A stretch of DNA of 64,000 bases from Hahellaceae bacterium (GTDB lineage Bacteria; Pseudomonadota; Gammaproteobacteria; Pseudomonadales; Oleiphilaceae): assembly GCA_016716085.1 (NCBI GenBank), contig JADJWY010000005.1:186001-250000 (forward strand), read 5' to 3'. Every line of letters starts with the position of its first letter. The first letter of the stretch is position 1. Shown one piece after another: positions 16,109 to 25,473 of this stretch. Both the position numbers and the translations under genes were made by a program. A model generated the notes under the pieces. That model was not told the origin of the DNA, did not search any database, and saw only the letters and a program-made list of their open reading frames with translations.

Positions 16109-18927
16109 ATGGACCATATCAAGATTCGAGGTGCTCGAACGCACAACCTTAAAAACATCAATCTGGATATCCCCCGCAACAAACTTGTTGTCATCACGGG
16201 AATCTCAGGTTCGGGGAAGTCCTCTCTCGCCTTCGACACCCTCTATGCGGAAGGACAACGGCGATATGTTGAATCACTCTCAGCCTACGCCCGTCAGTTT
16301 CTCTCAATGATGGAAAAACCGGATGTAGATCATATTGAAGGCCTATCTCCAGCCATTTCTATTGAACAGAAATCGACCTCACACAATCCTCGCTCTACGG
16401 TCGGCACCATCACCGAAATCTACGACTACCTACGGCTACTGTTCGCAAGGGTCGGCGAGCCCCGATGCCCTGAACACGGTGTATCTCTGGCCGCACAAAC
16501 GGTGACACAGATCGTCGACCAAATCATGCAATTTGAGGCCGAAAGCAAATGGATGATTTTGGCTCCAGTTATCCGAAATCGCAAAGGCGAGCATCTCCAA
16601 ATCATTGAGCAATTACGTAGCCAGGGTTTTGTCAGAGCCCGAGTCGACGGCACTGTCATGGAGCTCGATGAAATTCCAACGCTGGACAAAAATCGCAAGC
16701 ACCACATTGAGGCCGTCATTGATCGCATAAAAGTACGGGACGGCATTCAGACACGCCTGGCCGAATCCATTGAAACCTGCATTGAACTAGCCGAAGGAAT
16801 CGCGATCGTTGCATCCATGGACGGCCAAACGGAGCACCTTTTCTCTGCCCGTTACGCCTGCCCTCATTGTGGATACAGCGTGCCGGAACTCGAGCCGCGC
16901 AATTTCTCCTTCAACAACCCGGCAGGCGCCTGTGAAGCCTGCGACGGATTGGGTGTAAAACAGTTTTTCGATCCAGACAAGATCGTCGAGCAGCCGGACC
17001 TTACCATTGCAGAAGGTGCCATCCGTGGCTGGGACAGACGCAGTGTTTACTATTTTCAAATGGCCAAAAGTGTAGCGACTCACTTCAAAGTCGATTTAGA
17101 TAAACCCTATGCAAGCCTACCCGACAAATTCCGTAGCAAACTCTTGTATGGCACAGACAATGAGCCCGTCCAGTTCACTTATGTCAATGCAAAGGGAGAT
17201 AGTGTTTTCCGGGAACATCCTTTTGAAGGGATCATACCCAATTTAGAACGGCGCTACCGAGAAACTGAATCCGCTTCCGCCAGAGATGACCTCTCCAAAT
17301 TTCTAAAGCAAACACATTGTCCCGAATGCTCAGGCAGCCGGCTCAAAAAAACATCCCGCCATGTCTTCATCAATCAGTATTCACTCCCCCAAATTTCGCG
17401 AATGGGTATCGCGGAAGCACTTGCGCTATTTGAAACACTAAAACTTGAAGGCCATCGGCAGTCTATTGCAGAAAAAATAACCAAGGAAATAGGTTTACGC
17501 CTCCAATTCCTTGTCAATGTCGGCCTTGACTACCTCACTCTGGATCGGAGTGCGGAAACACTCTCGGGAGGTGAAGCTCAGCGAATTCGTCTCGCCAGTC
17601 AAATCGGTGCGGGACTGGTTGGTGTAATGTATGTTTTAGATGAACCATCGATCGGCCTGCACCAGAGAGACAACGATCGCCTATTGGCCACACTTAATCA
17701 TTTACGAGACTTAGGCAATTCGGTGATCGTGGTAGAACACGATGAAGACGCAATTCTTTCTGCAGACTATGTCGTAGACATTGGACCTGCGGCCGGGATT
17801 CACGGCGGCGAGGTGATTGCTTCCGGCACCCCAACCGAGATCATGCAAAATCCCCTTTCTTCAACGGGACAATATCTCTGTAAAACCCGCCAAATAACGA
17901 TCCCGTCTAAAAGGATTCCGCGAACACCCGGAAAAAACCTCAGCGTTTTAGGCGCAAGAGGAAACAACTTAAAAAATGTACAACTGGAGATTCCAGTTGG
18001 CTTGTTTACCTGTATTACAGGCGTATCCGGCTCAGGGAAATCCACCTTAATAAATCAAACCCTTTACCCGGTTGCCGCATCAAAACTGAATCAGGCCACA
18101 ACACTCACGTGGGAAACACACGACGCCATCGAAGGGCTACACTTTTTTGACAAGGTTATCGACATTAATCAAAGCCCAATAGGCCGCACACCCCGCTCAA
18201 ACCCAGCGACCTACACGGGTATTTTCACCCCCATACGAGAGTTGTTTGCAGCAACACAAGAGGCGCGATCTCGCGGCTACTCCCCCGGCCGATTTAGCTT
18301 CAACGTCAAGGGTGGACGATGCGAGGCATGCCAGGGGATGGCGTAATCAAAGTGGAAATGCATTTTCTTCCTGACATGTATGTGACTTGTGACCAATGTA
18401 AAGGCAAGCGTTATAACAGGGAAACGCTGGAGGTGTTTTATAAAGGCAAATCGATTTTCGATACACTGGAAATGACGATTGAAGATGCCAAACCTTTTTT
18501 TGAAGCAATCCCCGCATTAGCCAAGAAGCTTCAAACGCTGATCGATGTTGGCCTATCGTATATAAAGCTTGGGCAAAGCGCAGTCACCCTGTCCGGTGGA
18601 GAGGCACAGCGCGTAAAACTTGCAAAAGAACTCTCCAAACGAGATACAGGCAAAACACTCTACATCCTGGACGAGCCAACAACCGGCCTTCACTTCCAAG
18701 ATATAGATCAACTACTCGGCGTACTGCACCGCTTAAGAGATCACGGCAACACCATTGTTGTAATAGAGCACAACCTTGATGTGATCAAAACCGCTGATTG
18801 GGTTGTCGATTTAGGCCCCGAAGGAGGACATCGTGGTGGACAGATCATCGCAGAAGGAACGCCAGAAGATATTGCTAATCACCCTGGATCACACACAGGT
18901 ACTTTTTTGAAGCGGTATTTACCTTAA
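16109..18927 (+). pseudogene. uvrA: excinuclease ABC subunit A (UvrA), one frameshift
   Basis: The gene encodes UvrA, the damage-recognition ATPase of nucleotide excision repair. The first frame (16109-18346) has Walker A GISGSGKSS (31-39), the zinc module CPHCG...CEACDGLG, signature LSGGEAQRIRLASQ and the second Walker A GVSGSGKST. It then stops after CEACQG. The rest (GDGVIKVEMHFLPDMY, LSGGEAQRVKLAKEL, ILDEPTTGLHF) continues in another frame to 18927. One missing G in GGGG at 18334-18337 explains this, splitting the last zinc finger. Adding it restores 939 residues, the length of E. coli UvrA. Both halves are otherwise intact, so a sequence error is likelier than a dead gene. Confidence 0.93.
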
Positions 18928-18972
18928 ACAAAACAGAGACGCCTACTCTCCATTCAAAAATAGCATTTAAAT

Positions 18973-18999
18973 AAAAAAAGCCGCGTTAGCGGCTTTTTT
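18973..18999. terminator. bidirectional terminator between uvrA and rplQ
   Basis: A GCCGC-GTTA-GCGGC hairpin is flanked by seven A on the left and six T on the right, so it can end both the plus-strand uvrA transcript and the minus-strand alpha operon. Confidence 0.9.
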
Positions 19000-19012
19000 G
19001 TAGATTACCCAA

Positions 19013-19411
19013 TCAATCGTCAGATTGAGCGTCAAGCTCTTCGCCTTCCACGATCGGGCGATCAACGAGCTCAACATAAGCCATAGGAGCGTTGTCGCCG
19101 GCTCTGAAGCCACACTTCAGAATACGAGTATAACCACCGGGACGCTCTTTATAGCGCGGACCAATCTCCGTGAACAACTTAGTCACAGCATCCCGATCAC
19201 GCAAGCGAGCGAAAGCCAAGCGACGATTTGCGACGCTATCGTTTTTCGCCAAGGTGATCAAAGGTTCTGCCACTCGGCGAAGCTCTTTTGCCTTTGGAAC
19301 AGTTGTCTTAATCAATTCATGAGCAACTAATGATGCCGCCATGTTACGAAACATCGCCTTACGATGAGCGCTGTCTCGGTTAAACTTACGGCCACTTTTT
19401 CTATGACGCAT
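19013..19411 (-). CDS. rplQ: 50S ribosomal protein L17
   Basis: A 132-residue L17 beginning MRHRKSGRKFNRDSAHRKAM, the invariant N-terminus of the family, with TTVPKAKELRRVAEPLITLA following. It is slightly longer than the E. coli protein because of an acidic tail. L17 binds 23S rRNA near the tunnel exit. It is the last gene of the alpha operon, 25 bp after rpoA, and is followed by the bidirectional terminator. Confidence 0.97.
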   Translation of the reverse strand: MRHRKSGRKFNRDSAHRKAMFRNMAASLVAHELIKTTVPKAKELRRVAEPLITLAKNDSVANRRLAFARLRDRDAVTKLFTEIGPRYKERPGGYTRILKCGFRAGDNAPMAYVELVDRPIVEGEELDAQSDD

Positions 19412-19436
19412 GTGTGTATTCCTTCATTTGCACCGC

Positions 19437-20438
19437 TTAACCACCGAGAACTCGGTCATCGCCTCTGAGACTAGCCGGTGGCCATGACTCTAGGCGCATT
19501 CCCAAGGACAAGCCTCGTGAAGCCAGTACATCTTTAATTTCTGTAAGTGATTTTTTGCCGAGGTTGGGCGTTTTCAGTAGCTCAACCTCAGTTCGCTGAA
19601 TCAAGTCACCGATGTAATAGATATTTTCCGCTTTCAAGCAGTTTGCCGAACGAACCGTAAGTTCAAGATCATCAACGGGCCGAAGCAGAATCGGATCGAT
19701 TTCTTCGTGCTCCTCAATCTTCTCTGGCTCCTTCTTCTGATCGAAGTCGACAAAGACGGCCAACTGTTGCTGTAACAGTGTTGCTGCCCGACGAATGGCT
19801 TCTTCAGCACCAATCGTTCCGTTTGTTTCAAGATCGATAACCAACTTATCAAGATTGGTTCGCTGCTCTACACGAGCATTCTCAACATTATAAGAAACAC
19901 GAATCACCGGCGTGTAGGAAGCATCCAACTGAAGTCTTCCTATCGCTCGCGTCTCATCATCTGCACTCCGTCTCTGATCAGCTGGCTCATACCCACGACC
20001 ACGCGCTATGCGAAGTCGCATTTTTATATGACCAGTCGGATTCAGATTACAAATAACGAGCTCTGGATTTGCAATTTCAACATCGTGATCAATCTGAATA
20101 TCTGACGCACGCACAACTCCCGCACCCTTCTTGTCTAAAACAAGCACTGTTTCTTCGCGGTTATGCAGTTTAATCGCCAAATTTTTCAGATTGAGCAAAA
20201 TTTCTATAACGTCTTCCTGAACCCCTTCAATCGCACTGTACTCATGAAGGACTCCATCAATCTCAACTTCAACGACAGCAGCTCCCGGCAATGACGAAAG
20301 CAGTATGCGTCTCAGCGCACTCCCTAGCGTATGTCCGTAACCTCGTTCCAATGGTTCGAGCACAACTTTCGCGTGGTTATCAGATATTTGACTAACCTCC
20401 AGATTACGAGGGGTCAGTAGTTCGGTTGCTGATTGCAT
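19437..20438 (-). CDS. rpoA: RNA polymerase alpha subunit
   Basis: A 333-residue alpha subunit. The N-terminal assembly domain (about 1-230) contains LERGYGHTLGSALRRILLSS, which dimerises and nucleates core polymerase. After an acidic linker (KKEPEKIEEHEEIDP) the C-terminal domain holds VRSANCLKAENIYYIGDLIQRTE and LLKTPNLGKKSLTEIKDVL, the surface that binds UP elements and activators such as CRP. Placement between rpsD and rplQ is the standard gammaproteobacterial alpha operon order. Confidence 0.98.
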   Translation of the reverse strand: MQSATELLTPRNLEVSQISDNHAKVVLEPLERGYGHTLGSALRRILLSSLPGAAVVEVEIDGVLHEYSAIEGVQEDVIEILLNLKNLAIKLHNREETVLVLDKKGAGVVRASDIQIDHDVEIANPELVICNLNPTGHIKMRLRIARGRGYEPADQRRSADDETRAIGRLQLDASYTPVIRVSYNVENARVEQRTNLDKLVIDLETNGTIGAEEAIRRAATLLQQQLAVFVDFDQKKEPEKIEEHEEIDPILLRPVDDLELTVRSANCLKAENIYYIGDLIQRTEVELLKTPNLGKKSLTEIKDVLASRGLSLGMRLESWPPASLRGDDRVLGG

Positions 20439-20469
20439 AGAAATGTCTAATCTCCGGTTACCTAGCGGT

Positions 20470-21090
20470 TTATCTTGAGTAGAGTTCTACTATCAAGTTT
20501 TCATTGATGTCTGAAGAGAGCTCAGACCTTTCTGGTACCGCTTTGAAAACGCCACTCAATTTGTTGGCATCCACTTCTACCCAGCTTACTGCACCTCGGC
20601 TTGACGCCAATTGCAGGGCACCTTTCACTCTCAACTGATTTTTTGCTTTTTCACGAACACTAACCACATCACCAGCTTTCACTTGGTAAGAGGCAATGTT
20701 TACTACTTTATCATTTACTAAAATCGCTTTGTGTGAAACAAGCTGCCTGGACTCGGCTCTCGTTGCGCCAAAACCCATACGATATACAACGTTATCCAGA
20801 CGCTTTTCCAACAACTGGAGCAGGTTTTCACCGGTTGCACCACGCAGTCTTGCAGCTTCCTTATAATAATTACGGAACTGCTTTTCAAGTACGCCATACA
20901 TCCGACGCACTTTCTGCTTTTCTCTTAACTGGGTGCCGTAATCAGACAAACGGCCGCGCTTCAGACCATGCTGGCCTGGTGCAGTTTCAACATTACACTT
21001 ACTATCCAGCGCTCGCACACCGCTTTTCAGAAAAAGATCAGTGCCTTCACGTCTGGAAAGTTTACATTTTGGACCAATATATCTAGCCAT
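20470..21090 (-). CDS. rpsD: 30S ribosomal protein S4
   Basis: A 206-residue S4 of the zinc-free type (MARYIGPKCKLSRREGTDLF), with the S4 RNA-binding motif at RLDNVVYRMGFGATRAESRQ. It binds the 5' domain of 16S rRNA early in 30S assembly and influences decoding accuracy. In E. coli S4 also represses its own operon through the leader before rpsM. The gene sits between rpsK and rpoA with short gaps. Confidence 0.98.
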   Translation of the reverse strand: MARYIGPKCKLSRREGTDLFLKSGVRALDSKCNVETAPGQHGLKRGRLSDYGTQLREKQKVRRMYGVLEKQFRNYYKEAARLRGATGENLLQLLEKRLDNVVYRMGFGATRAESRQLVSHKAILVNDKVVNIASYQVKAGDVVSVREKAKNQLRVKGALQLASSRGAVSWVEVDANKLSGVFKAVPERSELSSDINENLIVELYSR

Positions 21091-21108
21091 TAATAATCTC
21101 CCTGGAAA

Positions 21109-21498
21109 TCAGACGCGGCGACGCTTGGGTGGGCGACAACCATTATGTGGAATCGGAGTAACATCTGTGATGTTAGTGATCTTATAACCACATGCATTCA
21201 AAGCCCTTACAGCAGACTCTCTGCCCGGACCGGGTCCTTTAACCATAACGTCAAGATTCTTCAGGCCGTATTCAGCAGCCGCATTACCGGCTCTTTCAGC
21301 TGCTACCTGCGCAGCAAAAGGCGTGCTCTTACGAGAGCCACGAAAACCTGAACCACCGGCAGTCGCCCAGCTCAGAGCATTGCCCTGTCTGTCCGTAATA
21401 GTGACGATGGTGTTATTGAAGGATGCGTGAATGTGAGCGATACCATCAACAACGGTCTTTTTTACCTTTTTACGGGTACGTATACCTGGTTTTGCCAT
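21109..21498 (-). CDS. rpsK: 30S ribosomal protein S11
   Basis: A 129-residue S11: GIAHIHASFNNTIVTITD and the conserved C-terminal DVTPIPHNGCRPPKRRRV are diagnostic. It forms part of the 30S platform near the E site and mRNA exit, next to the anti-Shine-Dalgarno sequence. It is 15 bp downstream of rpsM and 18 bp upstream of rpsD in the alpha operon. Confidence 0.98.
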   Translation of the reverse strand: MAKPGIRTRKKVKKTVVDGIAHIHASFNNTIVTITDRQGNALSWATAGGSGFRGSRKSTPFAAQVAAERAGNAAAEYGLKNLDVMVKGPGPGRESAVRALNACGYKITNITDVTPIPHNGCRPPKRRRV

Positions 21499-21513
21499 GT
21501 TGTATTCCTAATC

Positions 21514-21870
21514 TTACTTTCTAATCGGCTTACGTGGGCCCTTACGAGTACGCGCATTGGTCTTCGTTCTTTGACCACGTACTGGCAGCCCATGCCTATG
21601 CCTTAGACCTCTAAAGCATCCCAAATCTCTTAGTCGCTTGATGCTCATCTGCACTTCCCGACGCAGATCACCCTCGACCACCAATTTTGCGACCTCATTC
21701 CGCAGAGCGTCTAACTGCTCTTCAGAGAGATCCTTAACTTTCATTTCAGGATTAATTCCTGTCCCTTGACACAGACCCTTTGCCCTCGTCTTACCTACAC
21801 CATAAATATAGGTTAACGAAATGACCGTGTGCTTGTTGTCAGGGATGTTTACACCCGCTATACGCGCCAT
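21514..21870 (-). CDS. rpsM: 30S ribosomal protein S13
   Basis: A 118-residue S13 with MARIAGVNIPDNKHTVISLT at the N-terminus and the basic tail KTNARTRKGPRKPIRK that reaches the P-site tRNA. It lies in the 30S head and makes bridges B1a/B1b to L5 and 23S rRNA. It is the first gene of the alpha operon; the 90-bp gap before it holds a promoter and hairpin (see the separate entry), where S4 would act if regulation is as in E. coli. Confidence 0.98.
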   Translation of the reverse strand: MARIAGVNIPDNKHTVISLTYIYGVGKTRAKGLCQGTGINPEMKVKDLSEEQLDALRNEVAKLVVEGDLRREVQMSIKRLRDLGCFRGLRHRHGLPVRGQRTKTNARTRKGPRKPIRK

Positions 21871-21912
21871 CCAAACTAACTCCGCTACTAGGCGTTTGCC
21901 ACCAAAAATAAA

Positions 21913-21949
21913 GGCGCGACATAATAGCGCCCCACCTACAATAAAGCAA
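21913..21949 (-). promoter_or_regulatory. alpha operon promoter and leader hairpin
   Basis: TTGCTT (21944-21949), a 17-bp spacer and TATTAT (21921-21926) on the minus strand form a promoter before rpsM. A GGCGC/GCGCC hairpin (21913-21917 with 21927-21931) overlaps the -10 and is followed by TTTATTTTT. It could be a weak terminator of the spc transcript or part of an S4-responsive leader. Confidence 0.5.
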
Positions 21950-21960
21950 GATTTTAAAAA

Positions 21961-22077
21961 TTAGCCTTGCTTTTGTTTGTGCTTAGGATCCGAACTGCAG
22001 ATCACCATAACCGAACGGTTACGACGAATCACGCGACAGTTGCGACATACTTTTTTAACAGATGCTCTGACTTTCAT
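21961..22077 (-). CDS. rpmJ: 50S ribosomal protein L36
   Basis: A 38-residue L36, MKVRASVKKVCRNCRVIRRN then SVMVICSSDPKHKQKQG. The zinc ligands Cys11, Cys14, Cys27 and His33 are all present, so this is the zinc-binding form, not the zinc-free paralogue made under zinc limitation. It lies between secY and rpsM, its usual place at the end of the spc operon. It is one of the last proteins added to the 50S subunit. Confidence 0.97.
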   Translation of the reverse strand: MKVRASVKKVCRNCRVIRRNRSVMVICSSDPKHKQKQG

Positions 22078-22098
22078 CGTTTACTCCAAACTCGCAGT

Positions 22099-23424
22099 TT
22101 AAAAACCGCTTCTACCATAGTTTTTCAAATTTGACTTTTTCATCAGTGACTCGTACTGATGAGACATCAAGTGGGATTGCACCTGAGCCATAAAATCCAT
22201 TACCACAACCACCACAATCAGAAGAGATGTGCCACCAAAATAAAATGGGACATTCCATGCTACCACCAGAAATTGGGGCAGAAGCGATACCGCAGCGATA
22301 TATATCGCACCAAAAATTGTCAAACGTGTTAGCACACCATCAATATATTTTGAAGTTTGCTCTCCAGGACGAATACCCGGAACAAATGCACCCGATCTTT
22401 TGAGATTCTCAGCCACTTCTTTGGGGTTGTACATCAAAGCAGTGTAAAAGAAGCAAAAAAATACAATCGCAATTGAGAACAAAATGATATGCAATGGCTG
22501 GCTTGGACCTAAGGCCTGGCTTACGCTCTGAAGCCACTCCATTCCTTCCCCCTGACCAAACCACTGACCAATTGACGCTGGAAATAATAGCAAACTTGAC
22601 GCGAAGATAGGAGGTATGACCCCCGCCATATTAACTTTTAAGGGTAGATGACTCGTCTGTTGTGCATATACTTTGCGACCTTGCTGACGCTTTGCATAGT
22701 TGATGGTAATCCGTCTCTGCCCACGCTCTACAAAAACGACAAACCCTATGATCGCCACAACAAAGATCATAACACCCAGCAAAGTTAATACAGAGATCTC
22801 TCCAAGCCTAGCCTGCTCAAACGTCTGCCCTATAGCGCCAGGCAACCCGGCAACTATGCCCGCAAAAATCAAAAGTGATATACCGTTGCCAATCCCCCTC
22901 TCAGTGATCTGCTCTCCTATCCACATCAGAAAAACAGCTCCACAAACGAAAGTGACCACAGCAACGAAATAAAATGCTGGACCGGTCAAAAAAGTCACGC
23001 CCTGGTTAGCCAGCCCGACTGACATTCCAAATGCTTGTACTGTAGCGAGCAATACTGTGCCGTAACGCGTATACTGGCTAATCTTCCGTCTACCTGCTTC
23101 ACCTTCCTTTTTCAACTGCTCTAACTGAGGACTTACAACAGTCAACAACTGCATGATAATGGATGCAGAAATATACGGCATGATGCCAAGAGCGAATATA
23201 CTCATTCGCTCTAACGCACCACCAGAGAACATATTGAATAAGCTTAATATCGTACCTTGATTTTGATCAAACAGAGCCGCAAGTCGGTCTGGATTGATTC
23301 CTGGGACAGGTATGTGTGCGCCGATTCGATAAACGAGGATGGCAATAAACACAAACCAAAGCCGGGATCTTAGCTCCGACAGACCTTTCATCGACCCTGC
23401 CGGTAACGAATTAAGCTTGGACAT
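22099..23424 (-). CDS. secY: protein translocase subunit SecY
   Basis: A 441-residue polytopic membrane protein with ten predicted helices. It has MFSGGALERMSIFALGIMPYI near the plug and first helices, and ERGQRRITINYAKRQQGRK in the large cytoplasmic loop where SecA and the ribosome dock. It forms the protein-conducting channel with SecE (encoded at 48373) and SecG. Its ATG follows the rplO stop directly. Length and motifs are normal. Confidence 0.98.
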   Translation of the reverse strand: MSKLNSLPAGSMKGLSELRSRLWFVFIAILVYRIGAHIPVPGINPDRLAALFDQNQGTILSLFNMFSGGALERMSIFALGIMPYISASIIMQLLTVVSPQLEQLKKEGEAGRRKISQYTRYGTVLLATVQAFGMSVGLANQGVTFLTGPAFYFVAVVTFVCGAVFLMWIGEQITERGIGNGISLLIFAGIVAGLPGAIGQTFEQARLGEISVLTLLGVMIFVVAIIGFVVFVERGQRRITINYAKRQQGRKVYAQQTSHLPLKVNMAGVIPPIFASSLLLFPASIGQWFGQGEGMEWLQSVSQALGPSQPLHIILFSIAIVFFCFFYTALMYNPKEVAENLKRSGAFVPGIRPGEQTSKYIDGVLTRLTIFGAIYIAAVSLLPQFLVVAWNVPFYFGGTSLLIVVVVVMDFMAQVQSHLMSHQYESLMKKSNLKNYGRSGF

Positions 23425-23859
23425 TTATTCCTCTACCTTACCGCCAGCCGCTTCAATTGCTGCGCGGGCTCCTGCCGTGGCTTTTATGCCTTTCAAAACA
23501 ATCGCTTTCTCAATGGAACCAGACAGAATCACCTTAGCCTGCTTTGCCTGAGCGCCAATTACATTCTCAGCTTTCAACACAGCAAGAGTAACCTCAGAGG
23601 CTTCCATCTTATTAAGTTCGCTCAGACGAACCTCCTCAGAAACGCGACCTATGCGAGAGGTAAAGCCAAACTTTGGAAGACGTCTATAGAGTGGCTGTTG
23701 ACCACCCTCGAATCCAGGACGGACAGTCCCTCCAGCTCGAGCCTTTTGTCCTTTATGTCCCTTACCACCGGTTTTACCCAGTCCGCTACCAATACCACGA
23801 CCGAGTCGCTTTTTCGATTTTTTCGCACCTTCACCAGGCGCAATAGTATTCAAATACAC
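23425..23859 (-). CDS. rplO: 50S ribosomal protein L15
   Basis: A 144-residue L15: YLNTIAPGEGAKKSKKRLG, the Gly/Lys-rich GIGSGLGKTGGKGHKGQKAR extension that penetrates 23S rRNA, and FEGGQQPLYRRLPKFGF. The C-terminal half is the folded domain. It is a late-assembly protein in the interior of the 50S subunit. It ends immediately before secY and starts 3 bp after rpmD. Confidence 0.97.
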   Translation of the reverse strand: MYLNTIAPGEGAKKSKKRLGRGIGSGLGKTGGKGHKGQKARAGGTVRPGFEGGQQPLYRRLPKFGFTSRIGRVSEEVRLSELNKMEASEVTLAVLKAENVIGAQAKQAKVILSGSIEKAIVLKGIKATAGARAAIEAAGGKVEE

Positions 23860-23862
23860 CGC

Positions 23863-24048
23863 TTAACCCTCCACCTTAACCAGGTAGGAAACCTTGTTAA
23901 TCATCCCACGAACCGAAGGAGTATCTTCGAGTTCAACGGTGTGATTGATTTTTCTTAGGCCCAACCCTTTCACACACAATTTATGTGAAGGCTGAGTCGC
24001 AATTGGACTCCTTACGAGCGTAACTTTAAGCTTTTTAGCAGCAGTCAT
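23863..24048 (-). CDS. rpmD: 50S ribosomal protein L30
   Basis: A 61-residue L30 with KLKVTLVRSPIATQPSHK and GLGLRKINHTVELEDTPSVR, the whole length of the bacterial family. It binds 23S rRNA near the 5S rRNA side of the 50S subunit. Position between rpsE and rplO is standard. Confidence 0.97.
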   Translation of the reverse strand: MTAAKKLKVTLVRSPIATQPSHKLCVKGLGLRKINHTVELEDTPSVRGMINKVSYLVKVEG

Positions 24049-24054
24049 GTCCGT

Positions 24055-24555
24055 TTACTCCGTAATATCCTGAACAGACTTGCCGCGCTTAGCAGCAATA
24101 TCTTCAGGTGATTGCATAGCTTTAAGACCTTCAAACGTAGCACGAACTACGTTTACAGGGTTAGTTGAGCCATAGCACTTAGCCAAAACGTTTTGAACGC
24201 CCGCTACTTCCAGCACCGCACGCATAGCACCACCAGCAATGATACCGGTACCATCAGACGCTGGCTGCATATAGACCCGTGATGCGCCGTGACGCGCCTT
24301 CACAGGAAACTGAAGCGTGGTCCCCTTCAATGATACACTGATCATATTCTTACGAGCAGCATCCATCGCCTTCTGAATCGCCGCAGGCACTTCACGTGCT
24401 TTACCGCGTCCGAAACCGACTCGCCCATTTCCATCGCCCACTACAGTAAGAGCGGTGAACGCGAAAATCCTACCGCCTTTAACAACTTTGGCGACTCGAT
24501 TTACCTGTACTAACTTTTCCTGAAGTTCAGGTGTGTTAAGATCACTTGCAGACAT
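24055..24555 (-). CDS. rpsE: 30S ribosomal protein S5
   Basis: A 166-residue S5 with the N-terminal double-stranded RNA-binding fold (LVQVNRVAKVVKGGRIFAFT, VGDGNGRVGFGRGKAREVP) and the S5 C-terminal domain (GTGIIAGGAMRAVLEVAGV). It lines the mRNA entry channel with S3 and S4 and affects translational fidelity. Spectinomycin-resistance changes map to the loop near residues 20-30, where nothing unusual is seen. Confidence 0.98.
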   Translation of the reverse strand: MSASDLNTPELQEKLVQVNRVAKVVKGGRIFAFTALTVVGDGNGRVGFGRGKAREVPAAIQKAMDAARKNMISVSLKGTTLQFPVKARHGASRVYMQPASDGTGIIAGGAMRAVLEVAGVQNVLAKCYGSTNPVNVVRATFEGLKAMQSPEDIAAKRGKSVQDITE

Positions 24556-24567
24556 AAACAGTTCCCC

Positions 24568-24918
24568 TTAAAACTCCAATCCGTTTTCCCGAGCTGCTTC
24601 AGCAAGGGCCTTAACACGGCCATGATATCTGAACCCAGAGCGGTCAAAAGCAACTTTAGTAATCCCGGCTTCTTTCGCCTTTGTGGCGATCAACGCGCCG
24701 ACTTTTGCTGCCGCTTCAACATTACCGGAAGGCTGCCCTTTCAAATCTTTAGATACCGTAGAAGCCGAAACCAGAACCTGACTGCCATCAGCAGTGGTAA
24801 TCTGAGCGTAAATATGACGAGGCGTACGGTTTACACACAACCTATTTACACCCAGCTCACGAATTTTGATTCTGGTTTTCCTGGCTCTTCTCAGGCGTGA
24901 TTGCTTTTTGATATTCAT
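24568..24918 (-). CDS. rplR: 50S ribosomal protein L18
   Basis: A 116-residue L18 starting MNIKKQSRLRRARKTR. The ATG at 24918 has AGGG seven bases upstream and gives the family length; another ATG two codons earlier is possible. The basic N-terminus and the core (RHIYAQITTADGSQVLVSAS, GRVKALAEAARENGLEF) bind 5S rRNA and attach it to the central protuberance together with L5. Confidence 0.97.
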   Translation of the reverse strand: MNIKKQSRLRRARKTRIKIRELGVNRLCVNRTPRHIYAQITTADGSQVLVSASTVSKDLKGQPSGNVEAAAKVGALIATKAKEAGITKVAFDRSGFRYHGRVKALAEAARENGLEF

Positions 24919-24927
24919 AGTCATGCC

Positions 24928-25461
24928 CTACTTCTTCTTAGCCTCTTTGATTCTTACTTTCTCACCGGAGTACCGCACCCCTTTGCCTTTATAAGGCTCT
25001 GGAGATCTATATGCTCGTACTTCCGCTGCGACCTGCCCGACTTGCTGCTTATCAATGCCTTTAATAAGGATTTCCGTTTGAGAAGGCGTCTCTATTGTCA
25101 CGCCTTCCGGCAACTGGTAAACGATCGGATGGGAGTAACCGAGGTTCAAATTTAGAGCTTTCCCTTGCGCTTGGGCTTTATAACCCACGCCCACTAACTC
25201 CAGTTTTTTCTGGAACCCATTTGTAACACCCAAAACCATATTTGCAACAAGTGCACGGGTGGTACCCGCAAGCGCCTTACCATTCTTTGAGTTTTCTTTA
25301 GCTGCAAATGTTATTTGGCCGTCTTCGGCTTTAACATTAACAGATGAATTAAAACTCATGGTCAGGCTGCCTTTAGCGCCTTTGACAGAAATTGTGTCGG
25401 CCGAGATAGTGACATCCACACCCTTAGGTATGGCCACTGGATTCTTTGCTACCCTAGACAT
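24928..25461 (-). CDS. rplF: 50S ribosomal protein L6
   Basis: A 177-residue L6 with the two repeated domains of the family: MSRVAKNPVAIPKGVDVTIS in the first, and the conserved YRSPEPYKGKGVRYSGEKV in the second. It sits by the sarcin-ricin loop and the L7/L12 stalk base, close to where EF-G and EF-Tu bind. Standard position in the spc operon. Confidence 0.98.
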   Translation of the reverse strand: MSRVAKNPVAIPKGVDVTISADTISVKGAKGSLTMSFNSSVNVKAEDGQITFAAKENSKNGKALAGTTRALVANMVLGVTNGFQKKLELVGVGYKAQAQGKALNLNLGYSHPIVYQLPEGVTIETPSQTEILIKGIDKQQVGQVAAEVRAYRSPEPYKGKGVRYSGEKVRIKEAKKK

Positions 25462-25473
25462 GGCTACTCCCTA

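Noticed and set aside
18313..18350. Programmed frameshift in uvrA
   Set aside because: There is no classical slippery heptamer with a downstream structure, and UvrA recoding is not known; a lost base is simpler.
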